Assembly (NCBI GenBank): GCA_001275005.1
Contig: JWZX01001389.1
Location: 1-17,231 of the forward strand
DNA: 17,231 nucleotides
Reading direction: 5' to 3'
From: Chrysochromulina tobinii
Lineage: Eukaryota; Haptophyta; Prymnesiales; Chrysochromulinaceae
In this document: positions 8,001 to 14,378 of the stretch, piece by piece
Position numbering within the stretch: position 1 is the stretch's first letter
Layout of the letters: each line of letters begins with the position of its first letter
Position numbers and translations under genes: made by a program
The notes under the pieces: model-generated
Told to the model about the DNA's origin: nothing
Databases searched by the model: none
The model's input: the letters and a program-made list of their open reading frames with translations, nothing else

Positions 8001-10344
8001 CGCACGAGCCGCCTGTGGCGTACGCGCCCTTCGCGAGCGCGCAAGACGAGACGATGTGGTACATTTCCATCTACGCCCTGCTCTCTCTCGGCGCACTCAT
8101 CTTCGTGCTCGTACAGCAGCTCTCGTGCGTCACGCTCTCAATCAACGCTTCGGCCCGCGTGCATGCGCACGCCTTCCGCGCCATCTCTCGCGCGCCGATT
8201 AGCTTCTTCGAGACGACGCCGACGGGACGCATCCTGGCGCGCTTCGGCAACGACATGAACGTGGTCGACACGATGCTGATGAAGTCGCTCAACCAGTCCG
8301 GCTCGCAGTTCTGCGTGCTCGTTGTCGTCTTCATCATGAACGCGTGCCTCGTGCCGTGGCTGGTCGCAATCTCGCTGCCCCTCATCGTCGTCTGTACGCG
8401 CCCTACACCACAACGCACCGCCATTGCCCCACCCCCGCCACTCCCCTCCCACCCTCGCCCCGCCCCCCCTTGCCCCAATTCCCAGCCCCCTTCCATCGCT
8501 CCCCCTCCTTCTCCTCCGCTGCTCACTACGGCGCGTGCTCCTCGGCCGCAGACACCGTTCTCGCGCAGCTCTACCGGCGCTCCTCGCGCGAGCTCAAACG
8601 GCTCGAGAATATTGCCGAGACGCCCGTGTACTCGGGCTTCGCGTCCTGCATGGACGGGCTTCTCACAATCCGTGCGTTCCGCGGCTCCGCGGAGCGCCTG
8701 ACGCAGCAGACGGACCGGACGATCGACGATTGGGTCGCCTGCTGGCTCAAGAACAACATCGCCAACCGATGGATGGGCATACGCCTCGACATGATCGGTG
8801 CCGGCCTCTCGGGTTCAGTAGGGCTCTTCGGGCTGCTCTGGGCCGATGGCGTCATTGGTGACGGGGCGGCCGCGTTCAACGCGGGGGTCATCGGTCTGAT
8901 GCTCAGTTTCACGGCCTCGCAGGCCTCCATGCTCAATTGGATGGTGCGCGGTGTCGCTGAGGCTGAGCAGCACGCCACGTCGTTTGAGCGCTGCCTGACG
9001 ATGGCAAATGTACCGCCCGAGCGCTGGGGCGACGAACACGACGACGGCGGCGACGACAGGGCGGCGGCGGAGGAGGGTGCTCAGGACGGCGCGCCCACCA
9101 AGTCGACCTCCAAGGGCGCCCGGGACGGCGCCCGGGACGGCGCCTGTGACGCTCGCAAGGGCGGCAGGCTCTCCTCGGCCGAGATGACAGCCATCCCAAC
9201 GGCCGGTGCCAGCGTCGCGGTGGCGGCGGTGCTCTCCTCGGCCGAGATGACAGCCATCCCAACGGCCGGTGCCAGCGTCGCGGTGGCGGCGGTGCCGCCC
9301 ACCGCCGCCACGATCGCCCACACGAACTGGCCGACAATCGGCGCGATCGAGATCTGTGAGCTCTCGATGCGCTACCGGCCGGGGCTGCCCCTCGTACTCA
9401 ACGGCGTCTCGCTCTCCATCCGCGGCGGCGAGCGCATCGGCATCTGCGGCCGCACGGGCAGTGGTCAGTCGCTCTCGAAGTGCCCTTGATGGCCCCTTGA
9501 TGGCCCCTTGATGGCCTCTTGATGGCCACACTCATGGCCACTGAGTGCCTCCCTCATCAGGCAAGTCCTCCCTTTCAAAGTGCCTGCTCCGACTCGTCGA
9601 GTATGCGGGCGGCGACATCCTCATCGACGGCCGCTCAGCGAGCGCGTTGCCGCTCCGTACGCTGCGTCGTAGCATGGCGATGGTTCACCAGGACCCGAGT
9701 CTCTTTTCGGGCTCGCTGCGACACAATCTCGACCCGACCGCCTCCTTTGGCGAGAAGGAGCTCCGTGACGCCCTCGGCAAGTCCTCTTGATTGCTGCTTG
9801 ATTGCCTCTTGATGGCCACTGGATTGCCACTTGATGGCCACTTGATTGCCACTTGATGGTCACTGGATTACCGCGACGCCCTCGGCAAGTTCTCCCTCGC
9901 CCCCCTCTCGGCTCCTGTTTGCCTCTTGTTGCCACTCATCGCAATTGATGGCCTCCCTCATCAGGCAAGGCCTCCCTCGGACATCTCGCCCTGGATGACG
10001 AAGTGGACGAGGGCGGCGCTAATTTGTCTGCTGGCGAGCGGCAGCTCGTCTGCCTCGCACGCGTGCTGCTCGTACGGCCCAAGATCCTGCTACTCGACGA
10101 GGCCACGTCCTCGCTCGATCGGCGCACCGATGAAGCCGTGCAGGCGGCCGTGCGCGCGCTCTCGGGCGTCACCATCCTGAGCATCGCCCACCGGCTCGAG
10201 ACCTTGATGGAGTATGACAAAGTCGTCGTGCTCGACCAGGGCCGGGTGGCGGAGATGGGCCCTCCACGGGAGCTCGCCAGCCGTGCCGACGGTCTTTTTG
10301 CCGCCCTCCTGCGGCGCCAGCGCGGCGGCGAGACAGCGCAGTGA
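5082..10344 (+). CDS. ABCC/MRP-type full ABC transporter (6 exons, 1525 aa)
   Basis: ATP-driven membrane exporter of the ABCC (multidrug-resistance protein) subfamily, probably moving conjugated or anionic compounds. Exons are 5082-5972, 6104-6979, 7091-8393, 8552-9463, 9561-9776 and 9965-10344; they sum to 1526 codons with no internal stop. Order is TMD1-NBD1-TMD2-NBD2 with no TMD0, as in short MRPs. The N-terminus has the ABCC signature PLSKLFFSWIFPLLRLG. NBD1: Walker A GSVASGKS (542-549), LSGGQ (632-636), Walker B VYLLDD (652-657) with Asp in place of the catalytic Glu, and H-loop His691. NBD2: Walker A GRTGSGKSS (1323-1331), LSAGE (1420-1424), Walker B ILLLDE with Glu1445, H-loop His1475. 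The degenerate NBD1 and intact NBD2 are typical of ABCC. The linker before NBD2 has a perfect 63 bp duplication. Substrate and membrane are unknown. Confidence 0.93.
5973..6103 (+). other. ABC transporter intron 1 (GT-AG, 131 nt, repeat-filled)
   Basis: Phase 0, donor GTGAGT, acceptor GGCGCAG. Without splicing the frame stops at the TGA at 6027. Splicing joins LAVPAQ to VLLSGRMKKAQ in ABCC register. The interior is mostly 10 nt units, from GCGTCCGATT-like copies to three or four GCCTCTGATG copies. Its last 18 nt (6086-6103) match the last 18 nt of exon 1 (5955-5972) at 14 positions. Confidence 0.9.
6980..7090 (+). other. ABC transporter intron 2 (GT-AG, 111 nt, repeat-filled)
   Basis: Phase 0. 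The donor is GTACTC, the acceptor CTCATCAG. It separates SLRDN from VLFGAPHD in NBD1. The interior is about eight 10 nt units of the CCGCTGATGG type. The first 18 nt of the intron encode VLFGAP, the same peptide as the first 18 nt of exon 3. All four differences between the copies fall at codon third positions. Confidence 0.88.
7931..7966 (+). repeat. Two-copy 18 nt coding repeat in TMD2 loop
   Basis: AAGACATCGTCGCCGGCG is followed by AAGGTATCGTCGCCGGCG, encoding KTSSPA-KVSSPA. It lies just after the first TMD2 membrane segment of the ABC transporter, in a probable extracytoplasmic loop where length variation is tolerated. Confidence 0.8.
8394..8551 (+). other. ABC transporter intron 3 (GT-AG, 158 nt, C-rich)
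   Basis: Phase 1, donor GTACGC, acceptor GGCCGCAG. Splicing gives IVVYTVLAQLYRRSSRELKR, which follows the conserved ABCC stretch around SSRELKRLE. The frame stays open through the intron, so unspliced reading would insert a Pro-rich stretch. The interior is strongly pyrimidine-rich (long CCCC/CCT tracts) and lacks the TGATGGCC repeat, so it belongs to a different class from its neighbours. Confidence 0.85.
9169..9294 (+). repeat. Perfect 63 bp in-frame tandem duplication in the ABC transporter linker
   Basis: Copies 9169-9231 and 9232-9294 are identical base for base. Each encodes 21 residues running from LSSAEMTAIP to ASVAVAAV, in the low-complexity linker between TMD2 and NBD2. Identity at synonymous sites means a very recent event. 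A shorter GARDGARDGA repeat lies just before it. Confidence 0.95.
9464..9560 (+). other. ABC transporter intron 4 (GT-AG, 97 nt) splitting Walker A of NBD2
   Basis: Phase 1, donor GTCAGT, acceptor CCCTCATCAG. It interrupts the P-loop between G-S-G and K-S-S; only splicing gives GRTGSGKSSLSKCL. The interior carries about four 11 nt CTTGATGGCCC-type units. The intron's 5' end reads G-Q-S-L-S-K-C, a decayed copy of exon 5's G-K-S-S-L-S-K-C. Confidence 0.92.
9777..9964 (+). other. ABC transporter intron 5 (GC-AG, 188 nt, repeat-filled)
   Basis: Phase 1, with a GC donor (G|GCAAGT, the usual context of GC-AG introns) and acceptor CCCTCATCAG. Splicing gives RDALGKASLGHLALDDEVDE, continuing to LSAGERQ. 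The first half is 11 nt CTTGATTGCCA-type units. At 9871-9894 lies a second copy of the exon 5/intron junction (9763-9786) with 22 of 24 bases identical. No GT donor nearby restores the frame as well. Confidence 0.82.
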
Positions 10345-10658
10345 TGCTGATCCTGATGGGGCGCGCGGCGCGGCGGCTGAGAGACACTGATCACTGTGGC
10401 GAACGAGAATTCTATGTTAAATCGAGCTTCGCTTGTGGCGCTGTTGGCTGTAACGCGACCGGTAGGAGGCGAGGTTTCCGGCCGGGGTAACCCGCGGACA
10501 ACATGCCGATGCGATGGATCGGATTGGGATTGTGCACATGTCGTATTCGGTGAACGCGTCGTCGAACGCGCTCGAAAAAGCCCGCAAGTAAACTGTGAGC
10601 TCACACAGTGCACAGTAACGCAAACTAAGTACGTGGCCGCGATGCGCACTCACTCACA
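10345..10658. other. Tail-to-tail intergenic region (ABC transporter / PX gene)
   Basis: This 314 bp gap lies between two convergent stop codons and must contain both 3' UTRs. The only structure seen is a perfect palindrome TGTGAGCTCACA at 10594-10605 with CACAGTG nearby. No gene is recognised; open frames here are extensions antisense to the PX gene. Confidence 0.55.
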
Positions 10659-11759
10659 TCAGCCGAGCGCGCGCAGGTCGCGCAGGTTGCGCTGTGACGG
10701 CGGCTGCCTGGCAGACGAGGCTCCCCCGAGGATGACCGATGATGAAGTAGTGCTCCCACTCGAACCATCCCGCGGTGCGCCTATGTCTGCGAGGCGCTCG
10801 TTGCGATGTGCAATGTCTTCGGCGGTGGTGAAGACGGAGGAGGTGGAGGCGCAGCATGCGCTCATCCCGGCGCGCGAGCCGCCCACGTCGAGCGACCCGA
10901 GCGCACCGCCACCGCCGGTGGGCATGGAGGTACAACCCCCAAGTGTATCGGCGTACTGCCAGTGCAAGTGGGAGCGCGAGAGAAAGTTGAGGACGAGGCG
11001 ACGCGCCTGCACGTGGGGCTGCACGAGCGGGAGCAGCTGCTGCATGTAGCTGTTGAGCGCAAACTGCCTATAGCTCACCACTCGGCTCGTGCGCAGCCGG
11101 TAGCGCGCGGGTAGCGGCGGCCGGACGATCTCCTCAGGGAGAATCTTGGCGAGCTGCCGGTCGAGCTCGATCCAGTCGGAGAAGCGGTGCGATACCTGCC
11201 AGCAGCGGCAGCCGCGCACGACGGTGAGCGTGTACGCGGGCACCGTCTGGCCGCCCGAGCGCAGCTCCACCGTCCCATTCACGATCGCGAAGAAGACCGC
11301 GAGGGACCGGTACTTGGTCCGCTGCAGGTATCCTCGTAGGATGCTCTGCACCCGCGTGGCGGCCTCAGTGCGCCGCTGCACGGCCGCGGCCTCCTTGGGG
11401 TCCCAGAACTCGCGCGTCAAGAAAGAGGGCATCGCGACCGGCGCGGCAGGTGGCGCAGCAGGCGGCCGGTTGTGGGTCAGCCGCGCGCTGCGTACGCTCG
11501 AAAAGCTCATCAACGACGACGTCGAGGACGTGGAGAGCTCACGCAGGCGGCCTTCCATGGGCAGCGAGCCCGAGCGCAGCATGCTATTGCCCGCCAGCAC
11601 GCGCGGCTCGCCCAAGCTCTCGTCGGTCGGCAGTTTGCGAAGCGCCCGCAGCTGCGCATGCAGCTTGCCCGAATGCGCCCGCCACTGCGCCAGGCTTATC
11701 TCAGTCGCGCGCAACTCGGAGGCGAGAGTCGCGATGATCGCGTTCTCCTGCGACGTCAT
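10659..11759 (-). CDS. IQ-motif and PX-domain protein (phosphoinositide binding)
   Basis: Single-exon gene of 366 aa. The first ATG of the frame is at 11759; the frame is open further upstream but without ATG. Residues 1-45 are predicted helical, followed by a Ser-rich stretch. An IQ motif (VQSILRGYLQRTKY, about 137-150) should bind calmodulin or a related light chain. A PX domain spans about 174-260: RFSDW (192-196) fits the RRYSDF motif, then PPLPAR and a basic helix with RQFALNSYMQQLLP. PX domains bind phosphoinositides, often PI3P on endosomes, so membrane trafficking or signalling is likely. RFSD keeps the Arg that contacts the 3-phosphate. The C-terminal 90 residues are Gly/Ser-rich and unrecognised. 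The gene is divergent from the P-loop-like gene. Confidence 0.85.
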   Translation of the reverse strand: MTSQENAIIATLASELRATEISLAQWRAHSGKLHAQLRALRKLPTDESLGEPRVLAGNSMLRSGSLPMEGRLRELSTSSTSSLMSFSSVRSARLTHNRPPAAPPAAPVAMPSFLTREFWDPKEAAAVQRRTEAATRVQSILRGYLQRTKYRSLAVFFAIVNGTVELRSGGQTVPAYTLTVVRGCRCWQVSHRFSDWIELDRQLAKILPEEIVRPPLPARYRLRTSRVVSYRQFALNSYMQQLLPLVQPHVQARRLVLNFLSRSHLHWQYADTLGGCTSMPTGGGGALGSLDVGGSRAGMSACCASTSSVFTTAEDIAHRNERLADIGAPRDGSSGSTTSSSVILGGASSARQPPSQRNLRDLRALG

Positions 11760-11983
11760 TGAAAAGGACGTGCGAAGTGGCACTCCAAGCACGCGGAGTC
11801 GCCGGAAGAGGAATTGCGAGGCAAGATCAGCAAGATTTCAGTGTGAAGAATGATAAACATTGGCTGTGAAGATAGCTTTTTTTGCTCATTTTATCCGCAC
11901 GAATGCCTCGTACAGTACATGTACGAGCGCAGGATGCCGGCTCGCCTCCAATCTCGGCCAATTTCGCAGGGAGCCGCCGATCT
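11760..11983. promoter_or_regulatory. Candidate bidirectional promoter, PX gene / P-loop-like gene
   Basis: This is a 224 bp gap between divergent start codons. It holds the palindromic GTACATGTAC at 11915-11924, inside a 15 nt string (GTACAGTACATGTAC, 11910-11924) that also occurs at 2534-2548 upstream of the phospholipase gene. An in-frame upstream ATG at 11903 could extend the plus-strand protein by 27 residues. Promoter role is inferred from position. Confidence 0.45.
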
Positions 11984-13207
11984 ATGTACACCGGGACAGC
12001 CCTTTTTCTCGTCGCCGGCGCCCTCGTCAATCCACGTATGAGCGCCGCCGATTTGAGGGCTCGGCGTGCCGGCACGGTCACCAGCAGCTCGGATGTCGCC
12101 GCGCTCCGCGCCGCCGTCGCCAACACGAATGCCAAGGTTGCCTCGCTTACGCCCTTTGACGACAGTGAACTCGACCGCCTGCTTGGCAGTCTTCGGGAGC
12201 TCGCCGGTCAGACAGCAGGTAGCATCGACTGGGTAGCGCTGCGGGAGCTATATCGTAAGTCTGCGCACAAGAACTACAAGGACTGGACCACCACCGCGGC
12301 CGATGCCACCGAACTTCAAGGCATCCTCGGCACCCCGAATGATGCGGCCTTTCAGACCATCTTCAAGCGGGTGCTGGGCGATGGCAACTTTGAAGGGGCG
12401 GTTCGTTTCGCCACGAGCCGTGCCGCTGGCAGCAAACCTTTCATCGTGCTCGTCTCTGGCCTCAACGGCATTCGCAAGACAACGAGCGTGCACCAGCCGT
12501 GGTTCCAGGCATGCCTTGCGTCAGCGCTCGAGGGCCAGGGCTACGATGGGCCTGTGGACGAGCTGCCGTGCGGGGCAAACAGCTTCTTCCGCCAGCTAGA
12601 TTTTATGCTCACCACGTTGGCCGCCAACGACTTTGCGACACTCTTTGAGCTCGAGGAGGTCGGTCTATACGCCGAGGTCAAGGCGAGCATCTTTGCACGC
12701 TTCCGCACCTCGGCAGAGATGCTTGGCGTGCTGCTCGTGCGTGCAGCGCAGGCCAAGGGTGCGAACGTGATGGTCGAGACGAGTGGGCGCGACGTGGGGA
12801 TGTACAAGTACATCGACGCCCTCTTCCCGGAAGACCATTACCAAAAGTTGGTCATCCACTTCTCCATCAACGAGCTCAGGTTTGCAGAGATGTCGGTGGA
12901 CACGCGCATGGCCAAGGAGATGGCGGATGGAGCGGCAGCACTCGCGGCACAGCCGGGCGCCGGACTGAACGCGATCATCCGCGCGAATGCGGGCGGCCCG
13001 TATGGCTCGCAGGTCTTGAAGGGCGTGCAGGCTGACAGCGACGCTTTGTGGGCGCAGCTGCGCCGCGGCGAGGCGGGCGACGTGGCGAAGAGCTGGCTCA
13101 AGGCGAGCATCGGTATTGAGGCGCACGCTGAGCGTGACTGGACGGTGCGTGCGCTCGTCAACGGAGAGCCCAGGGGACAGACGTACACATTTGAAAAGCA
13201 GCGATGA
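11984..13207 (+). CDS. P-loop-like protein of unknown function
   Basis: Single-exon gene of 407 aa from the ATG at 11984, chosen because it begins a hydrophobic leader (MYTGTALFLVAGALVNP) that could be a signal peptide. The in-frame ATG at 11903 is an alternative. An N-terminal helical region (to about residue 145) precedes FIVLVSGLNGIRKTTS (about 153-168), which looks like a nucleotide-binding loop after a beta strand but has Arg where the Walker A Gly before Lys is expected. A second hydrophobic strand, NVMVETSGRD (about 261-270), resembles a Walker B or kinase acidic strand. Together they suggest a P-loop kinase/NTPase-like fold. I do not recognise the family, and activity cannot be claimed with the altered loop. 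The C-terminus has no membrane segment. Confidence 0.75.
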   Translation: MYTGTALFLVAGALVNPRMSAADLRARRAGTVTSSSDVAALRAAVANTNAKVASLTPFDDSELDRLLGSLRELAGQTAGSIDWVALRELYRKSAHKNYKDWTTTAADATELQGILGTPNDAAFQTIFKRVLGDGNFEGAVRFATSRAAGSKPFIVLVSGLNGIRKTTSVHQPWFQACLASALEGQGYDGPVDELPCGANSFFRQLDFMLTTLAANDFATLFELEEVGLYAEVKASIFARFRTSAEMLGVLLVRAAQAKGANVMVETSGRDVGMYKYIDALFPEDHYQKLVIHFSINELRFAEMSVDTRMAKEMADGAAALAAQPGAGLNAIIRANAGGPYGSQVLKGVQADSDALWAQLRRGEAGDVAKSWLKASIGIEAHAERDWTVRALVNGEPRGQTYTFEKQR

Positions 13208-13544
13208 CTAAGACGAGGGGCTTGACCTCTGAGACGAGCTGGCAAGGGCGACTTAAAATGGCTCCAACCCACCCACTGCATGCGTGCATTCGGTCTGGTG
13301 ACGTCTCACTGGTGTCGTCTCGGGTCGGGTCAGTCAGTCAGCCAGTTATTTCGCGCCCACCCCGCATTCCACACACATTCCAGATTTCCCGGCATGATTC
13401 CGGCACACGCACCGACGACGACTTTCTCAAGGAACCCCATATCTACACTCCTTGAGGCCCACGCCCCTCCTCAACACCTAATCTTGCGTGCCCTTCCGAG
13501 GCCGAGTATTCACAGAATAAATTTCACACTTCCATCCGACGCCC
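13208..13544. other. Intergenic region upstream of the selenoprotein gene
   Basis: This 337 bp region between two same-strand genes contains the 3' UTR of the P-loop-like gene and the promoter of the next. A short CAGT/CAGC run lies near 13330-13345 (GGTCAGTCAGTCAGCCAG), and CAGAATAAATTTC at about 13512 includes an AATAAA. No convincing coding sequence or RNA gene was seen; a frame open from 13280 is low-complexity and overlaps the selenoprotein gene in another frame. Confidence 0.5.
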
Positions 13545-14249
13545 ATGCGTCAGCTCTTATTTGCGCTTGTGTGTGCACCCGCGGCCGCGTTGGTGGCGAC
13601 CAGGTTGCAGACCGTGCAGGTCACCCGTGCAAGCGATGCACGACCCATTGCGCTCTCGTCGCTGTGGACCGAGGACGAGCGTGCCGTCCTGGTCTTCCTT
13701 CGTCACTTTGGGTGAGTGTTCTGCTGGGAGCTCGCGAAGCAAGTTCGCCGCGACGTGCTCCCAGCGTTGACGGAATCCGGCGTGAAGCTCTTTGCCGTGG
13801 GCATCGGCTCTGCAGAATCTGCCAAGAAGTTTGCCGAGTCGATTGATTTCCCCGCCGACCTGCTGTTCGCTGACACGTCTGAGAACGTGGACGCGCACAC
13901 CGCGATCGGCACACGCAACACTGGCCGGGATGCAAACGGCAAGCAGATCTTTGAGGGTGTCGAGTCGATGTGGTCGGAGAAGACCAACGCCGCGTTGAAG
14001 GCGCGCGGTAAGGAGGATCTTGATAGTATCGTGGGCAATCTCTTCAGGCCAGGACCGTACAAGCCACTCATGCCCGAAGGAAGGGGGCTCTTTGATCCGA
14101 AGGTGATGGAGAAGACGATGGTGCAAGGCGGCACATTCGTGTACGACGGCGCTACCGAGCTCTTCGCCCACTACGACTTCTCCTCGGGGGACCACGCAGA
14201 TCTGAATCGAGTCGTCCGCATCGCCACCGAGGGGCGGCGGCGTGCGTAG
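13545..14249 (+). CDS. PRXL2/AAED1-like thioredoxin-fold selenoprotein (in-frame TGA read as Sec)
   Basis: The frame from the ATG at 13545 runs 56 codons, meets TGA at 13713-13715, then continues 177 codons to TAG at 14247-14249, giving 234 aa if TGA is selenocysteine. The family is AhpC/TSA_2 (PF13911), as in plant chloroplast AAED1 and animal PRXL2 proteins. Signatures are VFCWELAKQVRRDVLP, GVKLFAVGIG, FPADLLFAD, QGGTFVYDG and a final GDHADLNRV. Relatives have CPFCWELA, so TGA sits exactly at the first cysteine of CxxC and yields Sec-V-F-C. This is a likely thiol/selenol redox enzyme. Residues 1-22 (MRQLLFALVCAPAAALVATR) form a signal peptide, possibly the first part of a plastid leader. 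A SECIS-like hairpin follows the stop. The alternatives are a sequencing error, a pseudogene or an intron at GTGAGT, all less likely since family homology is unbroken across the TGA. Confidence 0.88.
13713..13715 (+). other. Selenocysteine (TGA) codon, residue 57
   Basis: TGA lies between FLRHFG and VFCWELA, in the same frame as both. It occupies the first position of the CxxC redox motif of the family, giving UxxC. The overlapping bases GTGAGT (13712-13717) also look like a splice donor, but the nearest downstream AGs would delete the conserved CWELA segment. Confidence 0.85.
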
Positions 14250-14309
14250 GCGGGGCAAAAGGGCTTGTGGCGGCGTGGCCTGTGGCATCTGGCCCAAGCA
14301 AGTGTAGCG

Positions 14310-14378
14310 GAGAGAAACTATGAGGTCTGTGACTGCCAAACCATGCGGCCGTCCAGACGGAGCCACCGATGTTCTCTC
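14310..14378 (+). promoter_or_regulatory. SECIS element in the 3' UTR
   Basis: The hairpin starts 60 nt after the true stop. Helix I pairs GAGAGAA-C (14310-14318, one bulged A) with GTTCTCTC (14371-14378). The non-Watson-Crick quartet is ATGAG (14320-14324) opposite GGAG (14359-14362), giving the tandem G-A/A-G pairs. Helix II pairs GTCTG (14325-14329) with CAGAC (14354-14358) and GACTGCC (14331-14337) with GGCCGTC (14347-14353), with one bulged T and one mismatch. The 9 nt apical loop begins AAA (14338-14340), as required. These are the defining parts of a eukaryotic SECIS with a simple apical loop. Folding was done by eye. Confidence 0.82.

Noticed and set aside
5973-9964. ABC transporter as a pseudogene broken by frameshifts
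   Set aside because: All five breaks are removed by consensus introns, every splice restores ABCC family sequence, and the six exons sum to an exact multiple of three with all NBD motifs present.
10396-11049. 217-codon plus-strand open frame opposite the PX gene
   Set aside because: Overlaps the convergent 3' region and the antisense of a conserved coding exon; low-complexity, no motif.
13712-13750. Intron starting at GTGAGT over the TGA
   Set aside because: Nearby acceptors would make an intron of about 30 nt and delete the conserved FCWELAKQ segment; the frame is already continuous across the TGA.
13716-14249. Redox protein starting downstream at GTG 13716 as a shorter gene
   Set aside because: GTG is not a normal eukaryotic start, and this would lose the first active-site residue and the signal peptide, both present in the same frame upstream of the TGA.
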